In this document: piece after piece, positions 1 through 7,745 of the stretch | Position numbering within the stretch: the stretch's first letter is position 1 | How the letters are laid out: every line of letters begins with the position of its first letter | DNA from: Bdellovibrio sp. 28-41-41 | GTDB lineage: Bacteria > Bdellovibrionota > Bdellovibrionia > Bdellovibrionales > Bdellovibrionaceae | NCBI GenBank assembly: GCA_002256935.1 | Contig: NCGL01000003.1 | Span: 31,358-95,357, forward strand | DNA length: 64,000 nt | Direction of reading: 5' to 3' | The notes under the pieces: model-generated | What the model was told of the DNA's origin: nothing | The model's database searches: none | Seen by the model: the letters and a program-made list of their open reading frames with translations, nothing else | Position numbers and translations under genes: made by a program

Positions 1-22
1 ACTGAGAATTGCTAACAAAACC

Positions 23-123
23 ACCCCCGCCGCTCCTGTCGGCGTCCTCGAGCCGTTACTGACCACCCCCACTCTACGATTGAAGGTGGTCAGTAACTAG
101 GACTAGACAGAAACGGCGGGGGT
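23..123. repeat. Nested imperfect inverted repeat of about 100 bp
   Basis: Four complementary segments are nested around a 17-base centre. ACCCCCGCCG (23-32) pairs with 114-123, CTGTC (36-40) with 106-110, GTCCT (44-48) with 99-103, and GTTACTGACCACC (55-67) pairs perfectly with 85-97. Small asymmetric bulges lie between them. No T-run follows, so a simple terminator is unlikely. It sits just ahead of a recombination module, so an element end, transfer origin, single-strand origin or recombination site is possible. The role is not known. Confidence 0.7.
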
Positions 124-149
124 AATATGTAAGAATAGGAATAATTATT

Positions 150-596
150 ATGAATGAATTAATAAAAGAAGAAGAGAGAGAAGAAGGAACAAAGACAGGA
201 AAACAAAAAACGAAAACAAAGAAGATAAAGTCTGCTGAAGATGATCAGTATCGAGTCGTGATTCAGAAAGAATCTAACGATGCTCTAGAGGAATTGGTTC
301 GCAGGACTAACGATGGATTTGAAGGTGGTGAAGTGACAAAATCAGATGTTGTTAATTTGCTTATTTCAAATCATGCAAAATCATTTTCAGATTCAGAAAT
401 TAAAAATCTTCGCCTTCTTCATTTTGACGAAAAGAAAGTTCTAAGAGCCCTGCTACGCAAAGCTGGTGACGACGGAGATTTACCTAGTGAAATTAAAAAA
501 GTCCTTAGAGAGCATTTGGGGATCTCCGACAGTTCCAAACGTCGCGCTTCAAAAAGTGCATTCGACTTATCCACAGAAAAATCTGTGGATAACTGA
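150..596 (+). CDS. Small basic DNA-binding-like protein of an integrative element
   Basis: 148 aa with a highly charged Lys/Glu-rich N-terminus (about residues 1-35). A segment follows that resembles a ribbon-helix-helix or mobilisation-accessory protein (beta strand YRVVIQKES, then helices NDALEELVRR and KSDVVNLLIS). The C-terminal third is helical and basic. I do not recognise a precise family. It is the first gene after a large hairpin and precedes the excisionase-like and integrase genes in the same direction, so a role in DNA binding for that element is plausible. Its last codons encode an inverted pair of DnaA-box sequences. Confidence 0.6.
   Translation: MNELIKEEEREEGTKTGKQKTKTKKIKSAEDDQYRVVIQKESNDALEELVRRTNDGFEGGEVTKSDVVNLLISNHAKSFSDSEIKNLRLLHFDEKKVLRALLRKAGDDGDLPSEIKKVLREHLGISDSSKRRASKSAFDLSTEKSVDN
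567..592. other. Inverted pair of consensus DnaA boxes
   Basis: TTATCCACAG and its exact reverse complement CTGTGGATAA are separated by AAAAAT. Each arm contains the strict DnaA box TTATCCACA. The pair lies inside the last codons of the 150-596 gene. It may be a replication-control or origin-like site of the element, or a hairpin at the end of the gene. Confidence 0.55.
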
Positions 597-695
597 CTTG
601 TTGATTTAAAAAGAATATAGATCACTTGCGCGACTTCCTGACATCTCAAGTTATCTTTCTCAGCCTTGCTGAGAGCAAGATTCAGGAGTACACTC

Positions 696-932
696 ATGTC
701 TGGATCACAAATCCAAAGCTCTAACGAACAACAGCTCTTTGAAAATAAAATAGAACCCATGTGGGCTTCAACAAAGGTTGCCGCCGCCCTTCTAGGGATT
801 AGTCCCAACGCTCTACGAATTAGAAAATTTCGCGGGCAAATAGAATGTCGGTATTTTGGAAATCAACTTCGATTCAACGTGAATTACATCCACTCACTTC
901 TTCGCGAAACGCGAGAAGAACGAAAGGAGTAA
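696..932 (+). CDS. Excisionase-like helix-turn-helix protein
   Basis: 78 aa. The ATG at 696 is preceded by AGGAG about 8 bases upstream, so I prefer it to an in-frame TTG at 666. The segment WASTKVAAALLGISPNALRI, followed by a stretch ending in QLRF, matches the MerR/AlpA/excisionase (HTH_17-like) layout: an 'aaelLgis...lr' helix-turn-helix and a basic wing. The gene ends 3 bases before the integrase gene, so the two are probably co-transcribed. Such proteins bend DNA at attachment sites and steer integrase towards excision. Family membership is inferred from the pattern only. Confidence 0.65.
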   Translation: MSGSQIQSSNEQQLFENKIEPMWASTKVAAALLGISPNALRIRKFRGQIECRYFGNQLRFNVNYIHSLLRETREERKE

Positions 933-935
933 TTT

Positions 936-2027
936 ATGGCGATAACGAGATTGATGATCGATGGCAAACCAATTTATGAAGTCTTTGTAAAAATAAGAGA
1001 TAAATCCGGCAAGCAAGTTGCGAAGCGAAAAAGATTTCAGAACGAACGTGAAGCTAAAAAAGCGGAATTTGAAATCTTAATGAACCTAGAAGGTCACAAA
1101 ACAAAAATCACTTGGAAGCAATGGATTGAACATATGCTTGAAAAGTATAGAGTTGAGTATCGTACATCGACCTACTTCAATTATAAGCACTGTTTAAATA
1201 AATGGTTTGATCCTGTCTGGAACGAAATGTTTCTCGACGACATTAAACCTAGCGATGTTCACAAAGTGATTTTTGAAAACTGCAAAGGAACTTCTAGCTA
1301 CACTCAAAGAGGACTTCTAAAAATCGTGAAACGTGTTTTTAACGTTGCGATTGAGGAAGGCATCATTGTTCGAAATCCTGCTGTAGGAATTCGAGTTCGG
1401 TGTGCTGATGCAAACCAAGCAGTTTTGAACAAAAGTGAAATCGAAGTCTTATTGACGGAAGCTCGGCGCACAGAGCACCGATTCTTCCCTCACTGGACTT
1501 TGGCACTTCTAACTGGAATGCGTTCAGGCGAGCTGTACAGCTTAAGGTGGACCGATGTTGATATGGTCACTGGAAAGATCAGCATCAGCAAAGCTTGGAC
1601 ACGCTACAACGGCGAAGGGCCAACCAAGACTGCTAAAAACCGGATTTATCCAATATCAAATGAAGGCCGAAAATTTCTCGAGGAACTTCGAGCAAACTAC
1701 ACAAAGGACTCTGAGTTTGTACTTCCCAGATTGTGGGAGTGGAACCAGGGAGACCAAGCAAAAGTGCTTAAAAGTTTCTGCCAGGAAATAGGCATTACCC
1801 CTGTGAAATTTCACGATCTTCGTGCAACTTTCATAACGCAGATGCTTAACAACGGGGTTCCACTTTCTAAGGTCATGGCCATCGTCGGCCACTCTTCCCT
1901 AAAGACCACGCAAGGCTACTTGCGATTGTCCGGTAAGGATATTGAGGGAGCTACTGAAGGATTAAACATCCAAGTGCCTCAGATCGAAGAGAACCTAGGA
2001 AACGTTGTGCAGTTAAAGCGAAAATGA
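936..2027 (+). CDS. Tyrosine recombinase / integrase
   Basis: 363 aa, typical of phage-type integrases. The N-terminal region (about 1-55) looks like an arm-binding domain, about 60-160 is a SAM-like core-binding domain, and the C-terminal catalytic domain follows. Catalytic residues are visible: the first Arg in TGMRSGELYSLRW, HDLR (His-x-x-Arg), GHSS (His) and the Tyr in KTTQGYLRLS. AGGAG lies just before the ATG. No tRNA gene or clear att duplication is present, so the integration site cannot be defined here. The protein looks intact. Confidence 0.93.
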   Translation: MAITRLMIDGKPIYEVFVKIRDKSGKQVAKRKRFQNEREAKKAEFEILMNLEGHKTKITWKQWIEHMLEKYRVEYRTSTYFNYKHCLNKWFDPVWNEMFLDDIKPSDVHKVIFENCKGTSSYTQRGLLKIVKRVFNVAIEEGIIVRNPAVGIRVRCADANQAVLNKSEIEVLLTEARRTEHRFFPHWTLALLTGMRSGELYSLRWTDVDMVTGKISISKAWTRYNGEGPTKTAKNRIYPISNEGRKFLEELRANYTKDSEFVLPRLWEWNQGDQAKVLKSFCQEIGITPVKFHDLRATFITQMLNNGVPLSKVMAIVGHSSLKTTQGYLRLSGKDIEGATEGLNIQVPQIEENLGNVVQLKRK

Positions 2028-2038
2028 TGGACAGCTGT

Positions 2039-2057
2039 GGTAACATTTTGGTAACAT
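2039..2057 (+). repeat. GGTAACAT direct repeat after the integrase
   Basis: GGTAACAT occurs twice with an 11-base period (2039-2046 and 2050-2057), immediately after the integrase stop codon. Such short direct repeats can be integrase arm sites or part of an attachment site, but this is unproven. Confidence 0.4.
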
Positions 2058-2082
2058 GGGTCTAGAATCATCAGAAGAATTA

Positions 2083-2120
2083 ATGGGTTACTCGATTAGC
2101 GAGTTACCCATCCATTTCTT
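2083..2120 (+). terminator. Rho-independent terminator of the integrase module
   Basis: The stem ATGGGTTACTCG (2083-2094) pairs perfectly with CGAGTTACCCAT (2100-2111) across a 5-base loop. A T-rich stretch follows. Confidence 0.75.
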
Positions 2121-2165
2121 TTCTTTAAAAAACCAACTTAAAGAGATGCTTTTTTGGAGCAGATC

Positions 2166-2558
2166 ATGGCCACAGATGTCTCGATTGACGAATTAAAAAA
2201 AGCAATCAGCACACTTGATGAAGCCCTGCAATTTTCACAGCAAGTTAAAAACAACGATGTTCAATTTAAAATCGCCCGCGATGCTTGTATTCAACGTTTC
2301 GAATACTGCATTGAATTGTCGTGGAAAGTTTCCGTCAAAAAATTAGGTTCACAAACGAAGTTTCCTAAGCAAGCTGTGCGAGAAATGGCCCGAGCCGATT
2401 TGATTACCTCTGCTGAAGCATGGCTTGATTTCATCGAAGCCCGCAATAGCTCAAGCCATTCTTATGATGAAGAAACTGCTAAAAAAGTTTTTATACAAAT
2501 TTTATTGTTCAAAGATGAAGTTAAAAAATTGGTTTTTCAATTAGGTCAAATTTCGTGA
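2166..2558 (+). CDS. HEPN-domain protein (HI0074-like nucleotidyltransferase partner)
   Basis: About 130 aa, all-helical, of the 'nucleotidyltransferase substrate binding protein' family. The HEPN signature R-x4-H is visible in ARNSSSHSY near the C-terminal third. The ATG at 2166 has GGAG about 6 bases upstream; an in-frame TTG 12 bases earlier is less likely. It overlaps the MNT gene by 4 bases (GTGA), the usual arrangement for HEPN-MNT toxin-antitoxin pairs. In known pairs the HEPN protein is an RNase toxin neutralised by the MNT partner. It lies directly downstream of the integrase and may be element cargo. Confidence 0.85.
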   Translation: MATDVSIDELKKAISTLDEALQFSQQVKNNDVQFKIARDACIQRFEYCIELSWKVSVKKLGSQTKFPKQAVREMARADLITSAEAWLDFIEARNSSSHSYDEETAKKVFIQILLFKDEVKKLVFQLGQIS

Positions 2559-2857
2559 AGTTTGGCATGACAGTAGAACAGTATCAGTTGCTCAATAAGC
2601 TGGTGATACAGCCACTCAAAAATCACAACGCACACGTATTCATATTTGGATCACGGGTTAACTTGAAGCACCATCCGCATTCGGACGTGGATATTCTTTT
2701 TAGGCTGGGTGGCGCTACTCTACCTTCTGGTTTTTTATCGCGTATTAAGGAAGACATAGAAGAGTCTCGTTTTCCGTTTACGATTGATCTTGTAGATGAA
2801 GCCGAACTGGCTTCATCTTATCGCGACTCTGTTTTAAAGACGATCGTTGAAGTTTAG
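2555..2857 (+). CDS. Minimal nucleotidyltransferase (MNT) antitoxin
   Basis: 100 aa, the normal size for MNT proteins. The polymerase-beta-type signature is visible: the G-S-R of IFGSRVNLKHH followed by SDVDILF, giving GSx10DxD. A GTG start overlaps the HEPN stop, and an ATG four codons later is possible. In characterised HEPN-MNT systems the MNT protein AMPylates the HEPN toxin to inactivate it, so this is the likely antitoxin. Confidence 0.87.
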   Translation: MKFGMTVEQYQLLNKLVIQPLKNHNAHVFIFGSRVNLKHHPHSDVDILFRLGGATLPSGFLSRIKEDIEESRFPFTIDLVDEAELASSYRDSVLKTIVEV

Positions 2858-2927
2858 GGCTCTGCTGTTTCGGCTCTACGGTTCAAGCCGTGTAATAGAT
2901 TTCAACCTTTAGGCGCTAAAGCAAAGT

Positions 2928-4109
2928 TTAACGGATAGTGATAATTTCGTTATCTACAATTCCAGTGATTGAAATTGATCCACTGCCTTGAGTAAACTGC
3001 ACAATCAAAGATCGTTTCGGTAGTGGACTTTTAGACTCATAGGTACCTGTTTTAGTATATGAATACAAAGCAGCTCCTGGTATACCAGGCAAATTGAACT
3101 GAATATCATTCTTGGAGAAAACCGTCTGACCTTCCGGCAGCCAAATTAAGTAATAATTAACCGGTGCAAATCCTTGAACTGCGACATCAGCATAACCGAC
3201 TTCGCGCAAAGTCGCGGCAGAGCTTCCAAAGTAAAATATCACTTTCGTATTTTTGAAACCTTGCTGGGCCTGATGCTCAAAAATAATTTTTAAACACGAA
3301 TCCGTTTGATTTAGATCAAAAAATTTTCTCCAATTATCTAACATAGTCTGCATATCAAATGAACGCCCCTGAACCATGAAATTCTTCAAACAGAGTGTTT
3401 CCATCCGATCTGGCAGCTCGTAAAAGAAACTTGAAATTCCAGTTAAGTTATTTGCATCCTCGGGTGCCTGCAGAATCATTTCTACATATGACTCTGACAT
3501 TATATCACCCAGTTTGCCCATATGAGGTAACCCAAAAACATGGCCCATCTCATGAACCAATGTTAGGTACAAAAGTGCTCCCTCGTTTTGTTTCCAAATA
3601 TCTTGTTTCTTTCCAACCCCGCGAAACGCCAGTGATCCTTGGGTTGGAGAAACATATATAAAACCCTTAGCACTCATTGTTGACGGAACGTAATCGGTAC
3701 GGACGCTGACCGCACCAAAATCGTTTGGTTTTTGTAAATAACGAAATTGTTCGTTGTCTAAAACACCAAACTGAAATTTTATATCTAATAGCTTATCGTC
3801 ACATCGAACCAGATTAAAAGTTTGAGTGGCAATTTTTAAAGGACCGAAATCTGTAAGTGTTGGCGTTATTGAAAACGAGAATTGCTTTTTCCAATACGCA
3901 ATTGATTTCTGAATTTGAGTATCGGCAAATTCTGCCGATACTCCAAAATTTTTCTCATCAATCTGAATGCAATATCGAACCGTAGAAATATTATTCAAAA
4001 ACCATGGATTACGAGAGTCTTTTAGAAGGCCTCCCCCACCGCTTGACCATGAGCCACCCGCAAATGCCAGCGAGCTTAAAATAAAGCTTAAGAAAATAAT
4101 TTTCTTCAT
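2928..4109 (-). CDS. Secreted matrixin-like zinc metalloprotease
   Basis: 393 aa with a clear signal peptide (MKKIIFLSFILSSLAFAG). The zinc-binding motif HExxHxxGxxH is present as HEMGHVFGLPH near residue 190, preceded by a Tyr-rich strand and followed by a Met-containing turn (IMSES), as in metzincin peptidases. The C-terminal half carries no domain I recognise. Expected role: hydrolysis of extracellular or prey proteins. It is convergent with the MNT gene and followed by a small secreted-protein gene in the same orientation. Confidence 0.8.
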   Translation of the reverse strand: MKKIIFLSFILSSLAFAGGSWSSGGGGLLKDSRNPWFLNNISTVRYCIQIDEKNFGVSAEFADTQIQKSIAYWKKQFSFSITPTLTDFGPLKIATQTFNLVRCDDKLLDIKFQFGVLDNEQFRYLQKPNDFGAVSVRTDYVPSTMSAKGFIYVSPTQGSLAFRGVGKKQDIWKQNEGALLYLTLVHEMGHVFGLPHMGKLGDIMSESYVEMILQAPEDANNLTGISSFFYELPDRMETLCLKNFMVQGRSFDMQTMLDNWRKFFDLNQTDSCLKIIFEHQAQQGFKNTKVIFYFGSSAATLREVGYADVAVQGFAPVNYYLIWLPEGQTVFSKNDIQFNLPGIPGAALYSYTKTGTYESKSPLPKRSLIVQFTQGSGSISITGIVDNEIITIR

Positions 4110-4148
4110 GAGAAACCCCTACCAACTCTGCTTTGGGAAAGCAAATTG

Positions 4149-4472
4149 TTATTGTTTTACACAAACCACAGTATTGTGTTCTTTTTCCAAATACAGACCA
4201 GCAGCCAACATAGGTGTATCGATTCGGGCAACTGCCGAAGCGGATTGGCCTTCAATTCCAATATAGCAGCTTAGTAATTTTGGCTGACTATTGAACAGTA
4301 CACACCCTGCATTTTTGCTCTCTGAAATTTTTGCACTCACTTGATTTTGCGTATCGGTATCAAAGGTAAAAGTTGCCTTAGGCTCTGCGTTTACGAATGT
4401 TTTGCAATCGTAGACCGCAGCATTTACTTGAGTGACGGTTAAAATAGCTAATAAAATCGAATATAGTTTCAT
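4149..4472 (-). CDS. Small secreted protein, unknown function
   Basis: 107 aa. A signal peptide is visible (MKLYSILLAILTVTQVNA) with cleavage expected after VNA. The mature part holds cysteines that could form disulfides. Upstream bases AAGGAGAAAGT give a strong ribosome site. It is transcribed ahead of the metalloprotease gene with about 40 bases between them, so the two may form an operon. Family not recognised. Confidence 0.6.
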   Translation of the reverse strand: MKLYSILLAILTVTQVNAAVYDCKTFVNAEPKATFTFDTDTQNQVSAKISESKNAGCVLFNSQPKLLSCYIGIEGQSASAVARIDTPMLAAGLYLEKEHNTVVCVKQ

Positions 4473-4483
4473 ACTTTCTCCTT

Positions 4484-4516
4484 AGTTAAGTTCACCAGTT
4501 AAGTTCACCAAGTTCA
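4484..4516. repeat. Tandem 13-bp repeat in a divergent promoter region
   Basis: AGTTAAGTTCACC is repeated exactly at 4484-4496 and 4497-4509, followed by a partial third copy (AAGTTCA). It lies between the divergent genes at 4472 and 4609, so it may hold operator half-sites or be a recent duplication. Confidence 0.6.
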
Positions 4517-4608
4517 GTCTTGGCTTGAACCCAAACTCTCATCAGCAAAGAAAATAGTAAATTAACTAGTTAACAATATATCAACTTTATATTACACTAA
4601 AAGTTAAC

Positions 4609-5427
4609 ATGGATATTTACACCTATACCGACTACAAAATCTTAGTGCGCGATATAACAAATGATCTTCGCCATAAGTATGGCCAACGCTATACCTTCGA
4701 GAAAATGGCGAACGCGTGCGGTATTCAAAAGACCTATCTTTCGCGAGTCCTTAATGGAAAAGGTCACTTGAGCGCCGATCAGCTATATTCTGCATGCGAG
4801 TATTTAGGACTTTCCCCAATCGAAGCCGACTTTGTCGATTGCATGCGTGATTTCCAAGTGTCTATTCATTTAAAACGTCGGGAACGTTTAAAAAAGAAAA
4901 TGGAATCCCTTCGCAACAGCCGCCTAAAAACGGAAGCTGCCGTTAAGCTAAATACAGTACATGATTCTGAAAAAACGTGGGAATACTATTCAGATTTTAA
5001 TTTGCACCTGACTCACCTACTACTTACAATTCCTGAGTACGCGCAGTCTTCGGAAAAAATTAGCGATATATTAAAGATATTACCCACCGAACTAGAAAAG
5101 AAAATTCGAAAACTCGAAAATTGGGGATTAGTAACACGTAAAGGATCAAAGCTTGAAGTAAAATCCTTCAACCAGCACTTGCCTGAAAACTCCGCTGCTT
5201 TCAAAACATTTGCTGTTTCCCAACGTCTTAAAACAATTGAAAAACTAAATCGCGAAAAAGAGGAAAATGACTATTTCTTTTCCGCTCTCATTTCAGCCGA
5301 CACTGGTTTTCAGACAAAACTGAGGAAACAAATCCTTTCTTTACTAGAAGAGGCCCGTAAACAAACCGAGAAATCTGAGCCGGAGCATGTGTATCAGCTG
5401 AATATCGATTTTTTTGCCTGGAAGTAA
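4609..5427 (+). CDS. TIGR02147 / DUF4423-family regulator
   Basis: 272 aa. The N-terminal HTH region (about 15-75: KMANACGIQKTYLSRVLNGK) is followed by a basic linker. A C-terminal helical domain ends in VYQLNIDFFAWK, typical of TIGR02147, a family expanded in Bdellovibrio and Fibrobacter. These are presumed transcriptional regulators with unknown ligands. No Shine-Dalgarno sequence precedes the ATG (AAAAGTTAAC directly before it). The gene is divergent from the secreted-protein operon and may regulate it. Confidence 0.8.
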   Translation: MDIYTYTDYKILVRDITNDLRHKYGQRYTFEKMANACGIQKTYLSRVLNGKGHLSADQLYSACEYLGLSPIEADFVDCMRDFQVSIHLKRRERLKKKMESLRNSRLKTEAAVKLNTVHDSEKTWEYYSDFNLHLTHLLLTIPEYAQSSEKISDILKILPTELEKKIRKLENWGLVTRKGSKLEVKSFNQHLPENSAAFKTFAVSQRLKTIEKLNREKEENDYFFSALISADTGFQTKLRKQILSLLEEARKQTEKSEPEHVYQLNIDFFAWK

Positions 5428-5470
5428 TTGTCCTAGGATGAATCAAACTTTATTTCTGACTTAAGCAAAT

Positions 5471-5488
5471 TTTAAGGAATTCCTTAAA
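5471..5488. promoter_or_regulatory. Perfect 18-bp palindrome
   Basis: TTTAAGGAATTCCTTAAA is self-complementary with no loop. It sits 46 bases before the pseudouridine synthase gene. The lack of a loop favours a protein-binding operator over a terminator. Confidence 0.4.
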
Positions 5489-5533
5489 TTCGATTTCTGG
5501 ACAAAGTGAATACTATTTTGATAAACCCTCTAG

Positions 5534-6265
5534 ATGTTTGAAGCACCACAACCAGCAGAATTTCCCGTAATCCTCTTTCAAGATGAGGATATTTTAGTTT
5601 TGCAAAAGCCGGCGAGCTGGTTTGTGTATCCCCCAGATTATAAATTTAAGGGTCGCACGCCAATGCTGCCGACATTGACGAAATGGCTTCTTCAGGAACA
5701 TGACCTGCGCGCCTTCCCGGCCCACCGTTTGGATGCCGCCACTGAAGGTGTGATGATTTTTGGTCTGACTAAAGAGGCCACGGCAAATATCAATCATCAG
5801 TTTAAAACTCGTCAGGTGAAAAAAACATATTATGCCGCCATTCGTGGCTGGATGGCTGAGGCAAATGGTTTGATTGAAAAACCATTGCCGATAGCCTCAA
5901 CCGGCGAAATTGCGGAATCGATTACTCACTATCGAACGTTGTCGCAAATTGAATTGCCTTACAAAATTAACAGCCCACACCCAACCAGTCGCTATGCCTG
6001 GCTAGAGGTTTTGCCGCAGACGGGACGATGGCACCAAATTCGTCGCCATTTCGATATGTGCGCGCATCCATTAGTGGGAGACCGCGAGCATGGGGATTCT
6101 CACCACAATCGATTCTTTCGCGATCAACTGGGGATTAATGGGCTTTGTTTGTTTGCGGCCGAGCTGCGTTTGGTGCACCCGACTTCTGGGAAGGAATTGG
6201 TGCTTGCGGGGGTGAAGACGGAGCGGTTTGGGAAATTGGAGGAGCTTTTTTTGGGGAAGGTCTGA
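5534..6265 (+). CDS. RluA/TruC-type pseudouridine synthase
   Basis: 243 aa. The catalytic motif HRLDAATEGVMIFGLT carries the active-site Asp in HRLD. The N-terminal ILVLQKPASWFVYPP and the later TGRWHQIRRH match the RluA superfamily. The short length without an S4 domain and the 'KP..vhp' start resemble TruC, which modifies U65 of some tRNAs, but RNA specificity cannot be read from sequence. No clear ribosome site precedes the ATG. Confidence 0.85.
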   Translation: MFEAPQPAEFPVILFQDEDILVLQKPASWFVYPPDYKFKGRTPMLPTLTKWLLQEHDLRAFPAHRLDAATEGVMIFGLTKEATANINHQFKTRQVKKTYYAAIRGWMAEANGLIEKPLPIASTGEIAESITHYRTLSQIELPYKINSPHPTSRYAWLEVLPQTGRWHQIRRHFDMCAHPLVGDREHGDSHHNRFFRDQLGINGLCLFAAELRLVHPTSGKELVLAGVKTERFGKLEELFLGKV

Positions 6266-6615
6266 GGGTAGGCGGTTGATTTTAAATCAGTCACTAGAAA
6301 AGACTTTTCCATCTTTGGGTTTTGCTAGGTTGGTCGACAATACAATCCCTTGCGCCCCAAAATAGTGTTCTGATAATGCGAGGCGACCTTCAATCAAAAA
6401 ACTCAATTATATCAACGATGTCATATAAATTTCTTATATGTAAGATGGAATATCCAGACTTCTAAGAGTTCATAAGCCTTGTATTAGCACCGTCCGATCT
6501 TTGGGCGAGCAAGGCTTTGTTGTTACCGCAGCCACCACGAATTTGCTGGGTACACTTTGTTTTTTTATAAGTAGTCTACGTGAATTTAGTTCTATAGCAA
6601 AATAAATAGAGCCTT
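6266..6615. other. Intergenic stretch without a convincing gene
   Basis: No start with a ribosome site or family motif is visible. It holds a short hairpin (CATATAA...TTATATG, 6422-6440) and an AAGCCTTG...CAAGGCTT inverted repeat (from 6473), which could be a terminator for the minus-strand gene that ends at 6616. Codon-like traces on the minus strand (6470-6600) are too weak to assign. Confidence 0.4.
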
Positions 6616-6783
6616 CTAATCGAGGACAATCAGCGCAAATATCACTTCTGCTAATAGTAAAAGTAGAATCGCGGCTCCTGACTGCCACCACCATTTATCA
6701 TACAGTAGACCCATAGTTAGCAGTATTATTCCCAAAAATAGAAACGGTAATCGTATGTGTTTTTTATTCAAAATTTTTCCCAT
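6616..6783 (-). CDS. Small two-helix membrane protein
   Basis: A 55-codon ORF read from the complement starts at the ATG at 6783. It has a basic N-terminus (MGKILNKKHIRL), a hydrophobic helix (PFLFLGIILLTMGLLY), a DKWWWQSG turn and a second helix (AAILLLLLAEVIFALIVL). This two-transmembrane hairpin is typical of small stress-membrane proteins. A sigma-54-type promoter lies about 40 bases upstream on the same strand, sharing its control region with the divergent flavodoxin gene. An AAGGA sequence lies 12 bases before the ATG. Family unknown. Confidence 0.6.
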   Translation of the reverse strand: MGKILNKKHIRLPFLFLGIILLTMGLLYDKWWWQSGAAILLLLLAEVIFALIVLD

Positions 6784-6824
6784 GTATCACCCAAGTCCTT
6801 TCGTCGAGATACGAAAAAATATCG

Positions 6825-6840
6825 TGCAGTAACTGTGCCT
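6825..6840 (-). promoter_or_regulatory. Sigma-54-type promoter for the small membrane protein
   Basis: On the minus strand the sequence reads AGGCACAGTTACTGCA, with GG and GC exactly 10 bases apart. The gene start is at 6783. Confidence 0.6.
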
Positions 6841-6887
6841 AGTTGTGGAAACCTGTGCGACTAACAAAATAATCTAAACGTCTGCAA

Positions 6888-6919
6888 GACAATATGTCTC
6901 GCCTGAAAGACAAATTGTC
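6888..6919. promoter_or_regulatory. Two GACA-N3-TGTC dyads (probable enhancer sites)
   Basis: GACAATATGTC (6888-6898) and GACAAATTGTC (6909-6919) are centred 21 bases apart, about two helical turns. They lie between two divergent sigma-54-type promoters. This is the expected placement for an NtrC-family activator. Confidence 0.6.
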
Positions 6920-6970
6920 GCTTTCATCTAAGTATTCTCAGCAAAACTCGCCATTTCTGATCCAAACAAC

Positions 6971-6986
6971 TGGCACTACCATTGCT
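6971..6986 (+). promoter_or_regulatory. Sigma-54-type promoter for the flavodoxin gene
   Basis: TGGCACTACCATTGCT is a full match to TGGCAC-N5-TTGCW. It lies 21 bases before the preferred ATG at 7008, and this close placement supports that start over an upstream in-frame ATG at 6894. Confidence 0.75.
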
Positions 6987-7007
6987 TTGAATCTATCAGA
7001 GGTTAGA

Positions 7008-7670
7008 ATGAAAACACTTATCGTTTACCAATCAAATTATGGACAGACCCAAAAAATAGCCGAGAAGATGGAAGCAGAACTTAAATTATCAATGAAAACA
7101 GACGACGAACTGGACATCCTTGAATTATCCAAGCATCAATCTTTAGAAAAGATAAACTATCCCGTAGATAGAATCATTGTTGGAACCCCTGTTTACACTA
7201 GCCGCTTCCCAAAACAAATTTTGAAATGGATGGGTGTAAATTCAGAGTTGTTGAAATCCACTGAGGTTAATTTTTTTACTGTAAGTCTAAATGCGGCAGA
7301 TCCAAACCCCTCAGCTAGGAAAGCCGATGACTATTTACTGTTGAAACTTTGCGAACAATCTAGTTTAACCCCTAGCTTTGTGGCTTCTTTCGCCGGCTCT
7401 TTGGAATATACAAAATACGGTTTCATTATTAAATTCATAATGAAACGCATTAGCAGAAAAGCCGGTGGCCCAACAGATACTAGCAAAAACCATGAAATGA
7501 CCAACTGGAAAATGGTTTCAGATTTTGTCTCTGCCATTAATAAAAATGATGTCAGATCTGAATTTTATTTTCAAAATAGATTTCTTTCGGAGTTAAATCC
7601 TCAACTAAATGATTCTAGATATCAAACACGAGTCAAAGATATTCTCTCTGGTCGGCCGGTTTGCAGTTGA
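7008..7670 (+). CDS. Flavodoxin-domain protein, HemG-like
   Basis: 220 aa from the ATG at 7008 (AGAGG upstream; a longer reading from 6894 would begin before the promoter). The N-terminus MKTLIVYQSNYGQTQKIAEK is the flavodoxin FMN-phosphate loop. RIIVGTPVYTSRFPKQILKW fits the menaquinone-linked protoporphyrinogen oxidase (HemG) and flavodoxin_5 family. Likely an FMN-dependent oxidoreductase; whether it acts in heme synthesis is unproven. Flavodoxins of this kind often occur in hypoxia and Usp gene islands. The C-terminal 60 residues are atypical for HemG. Confidence 0.75.
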   Translation: MKTLIVYQSNYGQTQKIAEKMEAELKLSMKTDDELDILELSKHQSLEKINYPVDRIIVGTPVYTSRFPKQILKWMGVNSELLKSTEVNFFTVSLNAADPNPSARKADDYLLLKLCEQSSLTPSFVASFAGSLEYTKYGFIIKFIMKRISRKAGGPTDTSKNHEMTNWKMVSDFVSAINKNDVRSEFYFQNRFLSELNPQLNDSRYQTRVKDILSGRPVCS

Positions 7671-7689
7671 AAATTCTGATATATCGAAT

Positions 7690-7705
7690 TGGCTCTCTCC
7701 TTGCA
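7690..7705 (+). promoter_or_regulatory. Sigma-54-type promoter for the USP gene
   Basis: TGGCTCTCTCCTTGCA matches TGGC-N8-TTGCA with GG-N10-GC spacing. It lies 41 bases before the USP ATG, in a gap of only 75 bases. Confidence 0.7.
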
Positions 7706-7745
7706 TCAACAAGATGTCACAAAGCAACGCTAACCAGGAGATAAA

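Noticed and set aside
1..130. Integron attC interpretation of the bulged hairpin
   Set aside because: The terminal R' (GTTRRRY) and R'' (RYYYAAC) core sites are not at the expected ends, and no integron integrase motif is present in the recombinase.
419..808. 129-codon minus-strand ORF across the element genes
   Set aside because: It spans two plus-strand genes and their gap, with no start signals.
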